Below are positions 1 to 6,960 of a stretch of DNA of 7,594 nt, in pieces (positions within the stretch are counted from its first letter, which is position 1; each line of letters opens with the position of its first letter). Location: assembly GCA_052387115.1 (NCBI GenBank), contig JBQTJM010000335.1, positions 1 to 7,594 of the forward strand, written 5' to 3'. The translations under genes and the position numbers were made by a program. The DNA comes from JACCXJ01 sp052387115 (lineage in GTDB: Bacteria; Pseudomonadota; Gammaproteobacteria; JACCXJ01). Below the pieces are notes generated by a model. It ran no database searches. It saw only the letters and a program-made list of their open reading frames with translations, and was not told where the DNA came from.

Positions 1-105
1 CACCGCGTTCGCGGGATGTCGCGGCCAGGTGAGGACCGCAAGAGAACGATTAACCAGTGGGTGGAAGGGATAGTAAACCGTCACCGTGGACGGCATGGTA
101 GTTAG
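1..105 (+). other. Unassigned open frame at left edge
   Basis: Frame 1 is open from the window edge to a TAG at 103-105, giving 34 residues rich in Arg, with GMSRPGEDRKRTINQWVEG in the middle. I do not recognise it. It ends just before the point (about 111) where homology to the IS91 transposase begins in a different frame. It may be the tail of whatever gene was joined to the transposase fragment, or it may be chance. No start is visible inside the window. Confidence 0.15.
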
Positions 106-110
106 AGTGG

Positions 111-1034
111 GTGTTGCTCAATATTCATCTCCATTGCCTCGTGCTCGATGGGGTCTATCGCACCATCGAGGGTGTCTCGGCCTTCCACCCCGTGCCCGCC
201 CCCACCGCGGAGGAGCTCCAAGCCTTACTGACGCGTCTCATGAAGCGCCTCATGAAGTTCTTGACGCGCAAGGGCTTCCTCATCGAAGAGCAGGGCATGA
301 CCTACCTCACCGACAGCGATGCGGATCTCGCGCTCGGGCCCCTGCAAGCGGCGGCCTGCACCTACCGCATCGCGCTCGGGCCGCGGGCGGGCCAGAAAGT
401 GCTGAGCTTGCAAACCGTTCCTACACAAGAAGCGCCGCCTACCCCGGGGCGTTGTGTCAACGAGCAGGGCTTCAGCCTGCATGCCGAGGTCGGCTGCGCC
501 GCCCATGAGAGGAAGAAACTCGAGCACCTGTGCCGCTACATCACCCGTCCCGCCATCGCCAACGAACGCCTGACTCTAAACCGGGCCGGACAGGTGGTGC
601 TCACCCTGAAGACCCCCTATCGAGATGGCACGACCCATATCGTCATGTCACCCCTGGAGTTTTTGCAGCGACTCGCCGCCCTGGTTCCCCGTCCACGGCT
701 CCATCTCATTCGCTTCCATGGCGTGCTCGCGCCCAACGCCAGGCTGCGTCCCGCGATCATTCCGGGCGTGCCGGTCAACGCCCATACCCCCTCAGCCGAC
801 CACGCCGAGGCGCCCCCTGCCGCGGCGCTTGCCCGCCTGAGCTGGGCCACGTTGCTCAAACAGGTGTTCGATATCGATATTGAACAGCGTCCTCACTGCG
901 GCGGCCCCTTGACGATTATCGCCGCCATCGTAGATCCCACCGTGATTGCCAAGATCCTCAAGCATCTTGGCCTGTCCGCCCGGGCACCGCCCCGAGCGCC
1001 GGCGCAACGCTTCGACCGATTCCGAATCGCCTGA
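111..1034 (+). pseudogene. IS91-family transposase, 5'-truncated
   Basis: C-terminal 307 residues of an IS91-family rolling-circle transposase (HUH endonuclease). What is seen: the HUH motif NIHLHCLVLDGVY at residues 4-16, the candidate catalytic Tyr143 in RYITRP followed by an A-x-ERL context, the family block FHGVLAPNARLRP at 202-213, and the C-terminal IIAAIVDP block at 269-276. Family members are usually about 400-500 residues and begin with a cysteine-rich zinc-binding region. That region is absent here, and the frame is closed by a TAG at 99-101, so recognisable homology begins at about 112. The GTG at 111 is just the first possible start, not a believable native one. The usual R-C-P-x-C-G-G knuckle near the end reads QRPHCGG, so one cysteine is missing. 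I infer a dead remnant, although its right end may still act as a transposition end. Confidence 0.85.
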
Positions 1035-1574
1035 TCCGAATCTCTGCCGGTTCATCTCCCCGAGCCGACCATCCCCCCTGGCCTGCGCCCACCCAAGACG
1101 CCAAAACCCTCCGAAACATAGCGCCTCGGGCCGATGAACGGCCGGAAAAATGTCCCGGTCCCCCCCGTTCCAGGCCGTTCCAGGCCGAGGACCGCCATGC
1201 TTGACGGCTCACGAGCCCAGGAGTACCCTGCCTCTAGAAGAAAAAGGGCCTTTGAAATCCCTATGCGCCATACCGCCCTGCAATGGGGGACCCCCAGGCT
1301 ACCCCCACCCAAATGCGGGCAAATGGAGGGTGTTGACACGACTACAGCTTCGGAGTAGCGTCTTTGTGGGTTGTGTCACGTCGCTAGAGCGCGTGTTTCC
1401 ACAGGTTTCTCGCGGTGGGCGCCCGGTCTGCCAGTTGGGGTACACGGCACATATCGAGTGTCTCTTATTCCTGCCCAGCAGATCGTGGTCGCGCAATAGG
1501 CACGCCTATGACAACAAATGCGCGGCGCTTTACCGTTAATACCACAATAAGGCCATAAGTTTGGGGATTCAAGA
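1035..1574. other. Gene-free spacer after the IS91 remnant
   Basis: About 540 bases without a believable gene. The first 170 bases probably belong to the 3' end of the IS91 element, judging by the same high-GC composition. A copy of the dispersed repeat R lies at 1208-1268. A perfect 14-bp palindrome (ATAGGC-AC-GCCTAT) lies at 1496-1509, 66 bp before the next start codon. The last 80 bases become A/T-richer and should carry the promoter of the secreted-protein gene, but I see no convincing -35/-10 pair. Confidence 0.6.
1208..1268 (+). repeat. Dispersed repeat R, copy 1
   Basis: The segment beginning CTCACGAGCCCAG, then a GTACC block, a CCTCT block, and finally GAAAAAGGGC-NTTTNAAATNCCTATNCGC recurs in the opposite orientation at 3633-3711 and 7121-7191, and in part at 3211-3241. 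It starts 173 bp after the IS91 transposase stop. It resembles dispersed noncoding repeats of the CCTCTT...AAAAGGG type. Whether it is an element end or an independent repeat cannot be decided from this window. Confidence 0.65.
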
Positions 1575-3174
1575 ATGAAAAAGGAATCTGCTCTGGCTAG
1601 ATCACCGACTGTGTTGCTTGGCTGGATCGCGCTGTCCTTACTCGTCTTAACCGGTTTCTTTTTCTCCCCTCTGACTGCCACAGCACAGCAGACTGCGACG
1701 GAGACGGTGACTGTTTTTGTCTCCGCCTTCGCGAACGTTTTCGGAAGAAATATCTTAGATGACGGTAGCGGTGGTCATATTTTTGATTTAGGTACCACAA
1801 GCACCGCCCCCCTTTGGGGTACCTGTGGCTGGTCTCAATCCGGGCGACCAAATTCAAGTCTTGGAGGTGGATGGGTGCGTCGATGTCGGTGGCTTGTGTT
1901 TAACTTGGGTAAATGGAACCTCATTGTCATTGTCACAATACTTTCTGTGCTGTCCTTTTGGTAGCCTTCTGGGCGTGTGGAGTCGAGACGCAGGGGGCGT
2001 TGACCATGACGTGTTTATCGACGACGTAATTAATGGATCAACCGACGGCCTGGGGTTTGGTAGTGTGTTCACTGCTCCAGAAGGTCCAGGTCCGCATTAC
2101 CTTTTCCTTGGCGTAAACGACTCTTGGTTTGACGACAATTCAGGAGGGTGGATACTCACCCTCAGGGTCGTCAGGTTTAACCCTCCAGCTCCTGTTAATC
2201 TTGCCCCGATCGCCAACGCCGGCCAGGATCAGACGGCAACAGCGGGCGACCTTGTCACACTCGATGGCAGTGGAAGCTCTGATCCGGACAATGGTCCCAG
2301 CCCCTTGACTTTTAGCTGGACACAAACCGCGGGGCCAGCCGTGACCCTAATCGGCGCGACGACGGCAACCCCAACCTTCACCCCCACTGTGGTCGAGAGT
2401 TACACGTTTAGCCTCACAGTAAACGATGGTCGGGATAACAGCCCTGCGGACGATGTAACCATCATCGCTACCCCTGCGGCGGAATTTACCATCAACGTGA
2501 CGAGTTTCATACCAGCGAATTACGTGCAGGCCTATTTGCGAGGGCTTCCCCCACATCCACAAGCATTTTGTGGCCCACGCCGTTCTCGCAAAGAACTGTT
2601 CTTTAAGGGCGATGACCGAATGTTTAGCGCAACTTCTGATTCGTTCCGTACGAGACAGTCAGTAAAGATTATTACAGAGCAATCCTCCGATCCGAACGGC
2701 CTTGTAGAGGGGACTAAGCAAAACTTGACGGGAGAAACGCGGTCATATGCTGAGAATGCTCTAGCAGATCAGCGTATTGACGCGGACGACGATGATGGTA
2801 TCCCTAACGACTGTGACTTATTCCACCAAACAGACAAAGCAAAGAATACGCAAATGAAAATAAGAGTCCGAAGGATTGGACCAAATACAGTGAGAGCGCA
2901 TTTGTTTGGGGGCGCGGGAAACCCACTTCTTGCTTTTTCACCTCCCATCAATTGGGATTTCACCATAGACATTAACACGGCCGGTCCAAAACCAAGTTGG
3001 ACACTATCGGGCGCACATGATGGTTTTCCAGCGTTTGAAATCTACATCAACAACCACCCAATCTATCCAAACGGCGGATACGATCCGGGCCCTCGACCGT
3101 ACACTACAGCCCAAATAATCAAATTGGCGGGTCGTTTGGATGTACCTGTTGAAGCCACGGGAGAGCTTCCGTGA
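1575..3174 (+). CDS. Secreted lectin-like/PKD/DUF3238-like protein, frameshifted
   Basis: Two frames join into one 532-residue protein if one C is removed from the C6 run at 1807-1812: residues 1-79 come from the frame starting at 1575, the rest from the frame running to 3174. Domains in order: signal peptide 1-37 (hydrophobic core about 13-30, likely cut at ATA-QQ); a domain at about 42-200 resembling the PA-IL/LecA galactose-binding fold, with NPGDQIQVLEV and the calcium-loop-like NDSWFDDNSGG; a PKD/K319-like Ig-fold domain at about 208-300 (IANAGQDQT, LDGSGSSDPDN, TFSWTQTAGP, YTFSLTVND); and a C-terminal domain at about 304-532 with KGDDRMFS, a DADDDDGIPNDCD thrombospondin-3-like loop, NPLLAFSPPINWDF and GAHDGFPAFEIYIN, which I place with DUF3238. 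It is probably extracellular and binds glycan and calcium; no enzymatic role is evident. Start chosen for its signal peptide. Composition is A/T-richer than its flanks, suggesting transfer. An isolated gene with no clear partner. Confidence 0.7.
1790..1824 (+). other. Hairpin around the C6 frameshift site
   Basis: AGGTACC at 1790-1796 pairs perfectly with GGTACCT at 1818-1824, and the stem can be extended imperfectly inward (CAAG against CTTTG). The C6 run 1807-1812, where the reading frame changes, lies in the loop. Such a structure favours polymerase slippage and sequencing error. It could in principle also support translational slippage, but nothing else argues for that. Confidence 0.5.
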
Positions 3175-3210
3175 TGTTACGTGGAAAAGTGTGGCTAAAT
3201 GGGCTGCGCG

Positions 3211-3241
3211 CCGTACGAAAAAGGGCGTTTAAAATCCCTAT
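3211..3241 (+). repeat. Repeat R, copy 2 (left inverted arm)
   Basis: CGAAAAAGGGCG followed by TTTAAAATCCCTAT (3216-3241) is the inverted complement of 3637-3662 with 25 of 26 positions matching. To its left only CCGTA is shared with the longer copies, as though the CCTCTT portion had been deleted here. The arms flank the IS4-family relic. Confidence 0.75.
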
Positions 3242-3636
3242 ACCAGTAGCGTCCGGTTAATTTCGGGGTAGGTGCTCTGAAACCCAATAACGGTGCGGCT
3301 TCCATGAATTGTCAAGGTGTCTCCGATTTGAACAGTGCAGGCCGTTTCGACCACCCTTCCGGCTTTTGCTCCGCCGGAGGGTGCGATGAACATTGGCAAG
3401 ACCCTGTTTGCCCAGATCATGGACTTCCTGCCGTGGCAGGCCTTCCACCGGATTGTGGCACGCTACCGACGCGACCACCGTGTCAGGAGGCGCGCGCTGA
3501 ATGGCCTCTACAGCAGTCAGCATTACCCCGAACATCTGCGGCGCATCCGCTACAAGGACCCCGAGTCCGGCAAAAAGCTCGTGTTCCTCACCAACCACTT
3601 CGGGCTGCCCGCGCTCACGGTCTGCGCGAATAGCGA
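3242..3636 (+). mobile_element. IS4-family insertion sequence relic
   Basis: The interval between the two inverted R arms carries the left end and an internally deleted transposase of an IS4-family element. The left 140 bases include a GTCCGGTTAATTTCGGGG stretch, which is likely the native 5' end of the IS. The right end of the IS is missing, because the coding remnant runs directly into the right arm. With its flanking arms the unit has the architecture of a small non-autonomous element about 450 bp long. I cannot see a convincing target-site duplication. Confidence 0.6.
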
Positions 3637-3640
3637 ATAG
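3386..3640 (+). pseudogene. IS4-family (DUF4372-type) transposase, internally deleted
   Basis: The ATG at 3386 is preceded by GGAGG (3376-3380) and starts MNIGKTLFAQIMDFLPW...RDHRVR, the N-terminal DUF4372 block of IS4-family transposases. After about 34 residues the sequence jumps to a block normally found late in the protein, YPEHLRRIRYKDPESGKK followed by LVFLTNHFGLPALTVCA. The DDE catalytic core between them is gone. The Y-R-E-K signature that should follow is also lost: the frame ends after CANSE inside the repeat. Family proteins are about 370-400 residues, against 84 here. The junction lies near 3485-3490. It cannot encode an active transposase. An upstream in-frame extension exists but lacks family similarity. 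Confidence 0.75.
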
Positions 3641-3711
3641 GAATTTTAAACGCCCTTTTTCGTGAAGAGGGGCGGTACGGCTGGGCTCGTGAGTGGTAAA
3701 GAACCTACGCG
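3633..3711 (-). repeat. Repeat R, copy 3 (right inverted arm)
   Basis: Full-length R copy in minus orientation. On the plus strand it reads GCGAATAGGAATTTTAAACG, then CCCTTTTTCG, GTGAAGAGG, GTACGGCTGGGCTCGTGAG and ends with GGTAAAGAACCTACGCG. The inner 26 bases (3637-3662) are the right arm of the inverted pair. It lies 57 bp beyond the purL stop, and the same arrangement is seen at the second purL copy. Confidence 0.75.
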
Positions 3712-4124
3712 CTCGCGTGCGTTTCCGGCACACCGACCCTTACCGCCGCTCATCCCGAACCCGCGGCCTACCCCACCCACCGCCGGGCGTTCTGGAAGAG
3801 ACGGAACCAGGGGCCCTCCTCGTGCGGCCATTCGCGGGGCAGCCAGGAGTATTGCTTGCGCAGGAAAGAGCGCTCGGGGTGGGGCATCAGGATCGTCACC
3901 CGGCCATCGGCATTGGTGAGACCCGTGATACCGAGCGGTGAGCCGTTGGGGTTTTGGGGATAGGTGTCCGTGGGCCGGCCGTGGTGATCGAGGTAACGGA
4001 TCGTCACGAGACCTTGATCGAGTGCCGCCTCGGCGCCCCGCGGATCGGCGAACACGGCACGGCCCTCGCCGTGGGCGACGACGATGGGGAGCTTGGACCC
4101 GGCCATCCCCGTAAACAGCACCGA
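3633..4124. repeat. Long direct repeat, left copy (purL 3' end plus flank)
   Basis: This interval corresponds to 7121-7594. The coding parts match in 337 of 357 positions. The parts downstream of the stop match strongly in the R block and only loosely between R and the stop. The pair brackets the three-gene operon. Confidence 0.8.
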
Positions 4125-4885
4125 GGGCGAGGGGAGGACCTCGACCATGACGAGACGCGCCTCGAATCGCTCCGAGGTGTTGCGGGCGAAGCGCGGCCAG
4201 CCTCCGGCACCGGGGATGAGCTCGGTCAACTGCGAGAGCATCTGGCAACCGTTGCAGACGCCGAGGACGAAGCCGTCCGTGCGTCCCAGGAAGCGCGCGA
4301 ACGCCTCTCGGGCGCGGGCGTGGTAGAGGATGGACTTGGCCCACCCGCTGCCGGCGCCGAGCACATCGCCATAGGAGAACCCGCCGCAGGCGGCGAGCCC
4401 ACGGAAGACCGAGAGTTCGACGCGGCCCTCGATGACATCGCTCATGTGTACGTCCACCGACTCGAAACCGGCGCGCTCGAAGGCCGCGGCCATCTCGATA
4501 TGGCCGTTCACGCCCTGCTCGCGGAGGATCGCGATCCGAGGCCGTGCCCGGCCGGTGATGGCCGGTGCACCCTGGCCCTCGCCGGTGTAGCCGTAGGGAC
4601 GGATCCCCGTGTCCGCCCCGCCCCGGCGTTCTGCTGCGCCCTGGCCCTGGCGAGCGTCGAAACACGACGTCACCGAGAGCCCCGGATCACTCCCATCGAG
4701 CAGGCCCCGGTATTCCTCTTCGGCGCAGCGCGGGTGGTCCCGCATCGACTGCATGCGATGGCTCAGCTCCGACCAGGCGCGCTGGAGATCGGAGAGCGCG
4801 AAGCCCGGGAGGTCGCGCTCCCCGTGCCCTAGCCGGAGTCTCGGCTCGGCGACGGGTTCGCCAATCACGTGGACGTGACCGGAAA
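3768..4885 (-). pseudogene. purL: PurL (FGAM synthase) fragment, C-terminal part
   Basis: The 3' end of the long-form phosphoribosylformylglycinamidine synthase gene, which converts FGAR to FGAM in purine synthesis using glutamine. The glutamine amidotransferase domain is complete: RPRIAILREQGVN at residue 109 (counted from the GTG at 4868), GGFSYGDVLGAG at 162-173, nucleophile Cys205 in GVCNGC, and His330/Glu332 in MPHPER. Upstream, the LQRAWSELSHRMQSMRDHP block (28-46) belongs to the end of the synthetase part, and similarity can be followed to about 4885 (HVHVIGEP). The same frame closes with a stop at 4914-4916. Full-length proteins are about 1,290 residues, so all the FGAM-synthase catalytic core is missing. 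There is no ribosome binding site before the GTG. I call it a duplicated remnant. An alternative is a free-standing PurQ-like amidotransferase, which I think unlikely. Confidence 0.85.
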
Positions 4886-5041
4886 GGTCTGGAGGGTGAA
4901 GGCCTTGCGTCCCTCATGGGGGTCGAGCATGATTCGATAGGTGATAGAATGCCTCCTCGCCGCCTGGTCCTCCGCGCTGGCTCCATCGCTCGACCAATTC
5001 TGCTATCATAGGGAGCCTGGGATACAAATCTGGAGGACAAT
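4886..5041 (+). promoter_or_regulatory. Upstream region of the GAF operon
   Basis: A 156-bp spacer between the broken end of the purL fragment and the first operon gene. It contains an extended -10 element, TGCTATCAT (5001-5009), with no good -35, 33 bp before the start codon. TGATAGAAT at 4942-4950 could be a second, similar element. The two can pair imperfectly as inverted sequences (TGATAG with CTATCA at 5003-5008, GAAT with ATTC at 4997-5000), which might form an operator. These are pattern matches only. Confidence 0.35.
5032..5036 (+). promoter_or_regulatory. Ribosome binding site of the GAF-like gene
   Basis: GGAGG lies five bases before the ATG at 5042 and fixes this start over the later Met codons. 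Confidence 0.7.
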
Positions 5042-5866
5042 ATGGAACCGCTATCCGCCGAGGGAGCTCGGTTATTACTCTGGTTATGGCGCGTTGCTCG
5101 CCGTCTAAAAATGAGATCGGCGGCAGATGCCATCCGTTACCATTATGCCCAAAAAATTCTTTGGCCGCTCCATTGGGATGGCGTCCATTCAATGCGCGAG
5201 TTCGCTATAACATTGTGTGGTCCCCAGCCCAATAAGTCTCAAACAAAGCTAGCGGCCCAACAGCTATGTACCAATTTGCGTGAGCTCATGGGGACGTTGG
5301 TACGACAACCAGAACACGACATTCATTGCTGTCTTAAAATGTTTCCTGAAAACGAGGGGACTCAGGTTGTCGAGCGTGTCGAAGTCTGGGCCAGATCGAT
5401 GCCACTAGACGGACGTGCTCAGGTTATTGATCCCGACCCTAAGATAAACCTTGTATCGCGCAACTCTCGCTGGGCAGCATTGTTGGGAGAATATGATGGC
5501 GCGACTCACTGGCACAAAAATGAGTATACGTGCTTCTCCTGTAACGATCTCGAAAAACACAAACAGTTTAAGTGTGACATCCCGGATTGGGAACGCTATT
5601 TCAAATCTGCACTGGTGTTTACGCTGCGGTACTGTATCGCACCGGATAACCAACGAGTAATCGGTTTCTTGCAATTCGATTCACCGGGACAATACGCCTT
5701 CCATGGCATGCCGGACATATTTGAATATGCCCATCACCCCAATGAATACCGTGAACGCCTTCGACTAAACCCTGTGTTTCATTTAGGCGCAATTTTCGCC
5801 GACGTTTTGAGCATGTTTGTTCGTCCGTTTTATGAGGAACTCAACGGCAAGATGAGGAGGAAATGA
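5042..5866 (+). CDS. GAF-like predicted sensor protein, operon gene 1
   Basis: A 274-residue protein with no signal peptide or convincing membrane span, so probably cytoplasmic. Residues 1-95 are mostly charged and helical-looking (LLLWLWRVARRLKMRSAADA). Residues from about 95 to 270 read like a divergent GAF domain: a run of strands (DIHCCLKMF, ERVEVWARSM), then YTCFSCNDL at 160-168, WERYFKSALVFTLRYC, VIGFLQFDSPGQYAFHG and a closing helix DVLSMFVRPFYEEL. The Y-x-S-hydrophobic and GFL-x-x-DS pattern is typical of stand-alone GAF proteins found near mobile genes. The ligand is unknown. Strong Shine-Dalgarno sequence and own upstream region. The next gene starts one base after the stop. A/T-richer than the neighbouring purL pieces, suggesting foreign origin. 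Assignment to GAF rests on motif impression, not a search. Confidence 0.7.
   Translation: MEPLSAEGARLLLWLWRVARRLKMRSAADAIRYHYAQKILWPLHWDGVHSMREFAITLCGPQPNKSQTKLAAQQLCTNLRELMGTLVRQPEHDIHCCLKMFPENEGTQVVERVEVWARSMPLDGRAQVIDPDPKINLVSRNSRWAALLGEYDGATHWHKNEYTCFSCNDLEKHKQFKCDIPDWERYFKSALVFTLRYCIAPDNQRVIGFLQFDSPGQYAFHGMPDIFEYAHHPNEYRERLRLNPVFHLGAIFADVLSMFVRPFYEELNGKMRRK
5854..5860 (+). promoter_or_regulatory. Ribosome binding site of operon gene 2
   Basis: GAGGAGG, inside the last codons of gene 1 and seven bases before the ATG at 5868, supports this start and tight coupling of the two genes. Confidence 0.7.
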
Positions 5867-5867
5867 T

Positions 5868-6470
5868 ATGCAGAACATACTTGACCAATACTACAAGACA
5901 TTTTTTAGGCCCATGCTGGCGTATAAGGAAGAACCACCACAAGGTTCGCTGACAATCGTTTGTACTCCACTGGAGTATTTACGAGCTCCACTTCCTTCCC
6001 CTTCTGATGAGGACAGTGCTAGAAGCCAGGACGACGCAGCCACGGATACGACGCAAGGAGCAGCAAGGCGCTGCGATTCTCGGGAGAAGGCGACGAAGGA
6101 TAACAGCGCGCCTCCCCATGGCAAATCGGCGCCGCCTCCCGATCTGCTAGCTCCGGCACTCGGAGTCCTGTCCAGGCTCGAAGACCCACAAACGGCGGAC
6201 CAAGCGAATGCCGTCCTCGAGAAAATCCAAGCCGCTCTTCCCCACCTGCCGAGGGCCGCCCAAATCAAGCCCGCCGTGGTCGTAGGCGAGGACGGTGCCT
6301 ACCTACTCGAATGGACCGTCGGTCGCCGGCGTGTGGGCATCAGCATCGAGAAGAACCCGAGTGAGTCCGGCTGGTATCACGTATCGCTGGATCCCGCTGC
6401 CCCGGGCTCGGGCTCCGGGTCGATGAAGGATCTGGACATCCTCCAGCTGTTCGCAAGACTCTCCGGCTGA
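5868..6470 (+). CDS. Uncharacterised two-part protein, operon gene 2
   Basis: A 200-residue protein of unknown function. Residues 1-42 (FFRPMLAYKEEPPQGSLTIV, then CTPLEYLRAPLP) form a short first part with the A/T-richer composition of gene 1. Residues 43-92 are a Ser/Asp/Ala/Pro-rich, probably disordered linker. Residues 93-200 form a compact domain: a helix (DPQTADQANAVLEKIQAALP), a strand pair around KPAVVVGEDGAYLLEWTVGR, a second hairpin (RRVGISIEKNPSESGWYHVS), and a final helix. The helix followed by P-x-V-x-x-x-x-x-G-x-x-L-E-W resembles small proteins commonly paired with a downstream gene in accessory regions; I have no family name for it. No membrane segment or enzyme motif is visible. 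It is separated by one base from gene 1 and overlaps gene 3 by one base (TGATG), so the three are likely translated together. The change in composition suggests a fusion. Confidence 0.65.
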   Translation: MQNILDQYYKTFFRPMLAYKEEPPQGSLTIVCTPLEYLRAPLPSPSDEDSARSQDDAATDTTQGAARRCDSREKATKDNSAPPHGKSAPPPDLLAPALGVLSRLEDPQTADQANAVLEKIQAALPHLPRAAQIKPAVVVGEDGAYLLEWTVGRRRVGISIEKNPSESGWYHVSLDPAAPGSGSGSMKDLDILQLFARLSG

Positions 6471-6946
6471 TGAGCGCTGGACGTCCTGGCGAGACCTATC
6501 CCGCCGCGTGTCTGCGCGGGCTCCGGAAAAAGGAATGGATCGTCGAGGATCCGAAAAGCGGACTGAGGGTGTGCGGTGACGCGTTCACGCCGGAGAAAGC
6601 CGCAGAGCCTCGTGATTGGTGCGAGAACTGGCTCGAGACTTCGGTGAATTGGGAGGATGACCACACGGTGGTGGGCGAGACTCGAGCTCAGCGGAGCGAA
6701 AAGGGCCATCCCCTGAACCCGCAGGGGGTCGCTCGGCTCACGGTCGACGCGATTGAAGAGTCTCGGAGGCTTGTTCGTGTGGACGCGCGACTTCGCTACG
6801 AGCGCAGGTCACAACCCGGCCTCGAGCATCATGGGAACGTTCTATTCGATCACCAACTTCCGAAGCAGATGCAGCGGATGGTCGCTGGAGCGCTGGCCCT
6901 CGCGAGCATCGTGGTGACGGACACGAAGCCTGACCAAGCCGGCTGA
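6470..6946 (+). CDS. Uncharacterised small protein, operon gene 3
   Basis: A 158-residue, charged, soluble-looking protein that I do not recognise. Visible features are CLRGLRKKEWIVEDP at 14-28, DAFTPEKAAEPRDWCENWLE at 37-56, the notable ETSVNWEDD at 56-64, and EHHGNVLF at 119-126, followed by a helical C-terminus (MQRMVAGALALASIVV). The conserved-looking acidic WEDD and His-His-Gly-Asn patches could be binding or catalytic residues, but this is a guess. The start ATG overlaps the stop of gene 2 (TGATG). There is no Shine-Dalgarno sequence of its own, so it depends on coupling. Composition is GC-rich like the second half of gene 2, suggesting that the gene 2 C-terminal domain and gene 3 travel as a pair. 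No terminator hairpin follows it. Confidence 0.65.
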   Translation: MSAGRPGETYPAACLRGLRKKEWIVEDPKSGLRVCGDAFTPEKAAEPRDWCENWLETSVNWEDDHTVVGETRAQRSEKGHPLNPQGVARLTVDAIEESRRLVRVDARLRYERRSQPGLEHHGNVLFDHQLPKQMQRMVAGALALASIVVTDTKPDQAG

Positions 6947-6960
6947 ATCGTTTGTCTCGT

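Noticed and set aside
1333..1361. TTGACA at 1333-1338 as a -35 box
   Set aside because: The hexamer at the right spacing is TAGCGT, a poor -10, and the next gene starts more than 200 bp further on.
3175..3215. Terminator after the secreted-protein gene
   Set aside because: No stem followed by a T-run is visible before the repeat begins.
3646..4665. 339-codon minus-strand frame overlapping purL
   Set aside because: Shifted frame of the purL fragment with low-complexity Arg/Gly/Pro composition.
3954..4832. 292-codon plus-strand open frame opposite purL
   Set aside because: It is the antisense of the purL fragment; the minus strand gives clear family motifs, and long antisense frames are expected in GC-rich coding DNA.
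4565..5133. Overlapping open frames on both strands across the purL break and the operon start
   Set aside because: They are Arg/Pro-rich with no family motifs and are explained by GC-rich composition and overlap with real genes.
6947..6960. Terminator after operon gene 3
   Set aside because: Two GCCGGC strings lie nearby, but they do not form a stable hairpin with a T-run.
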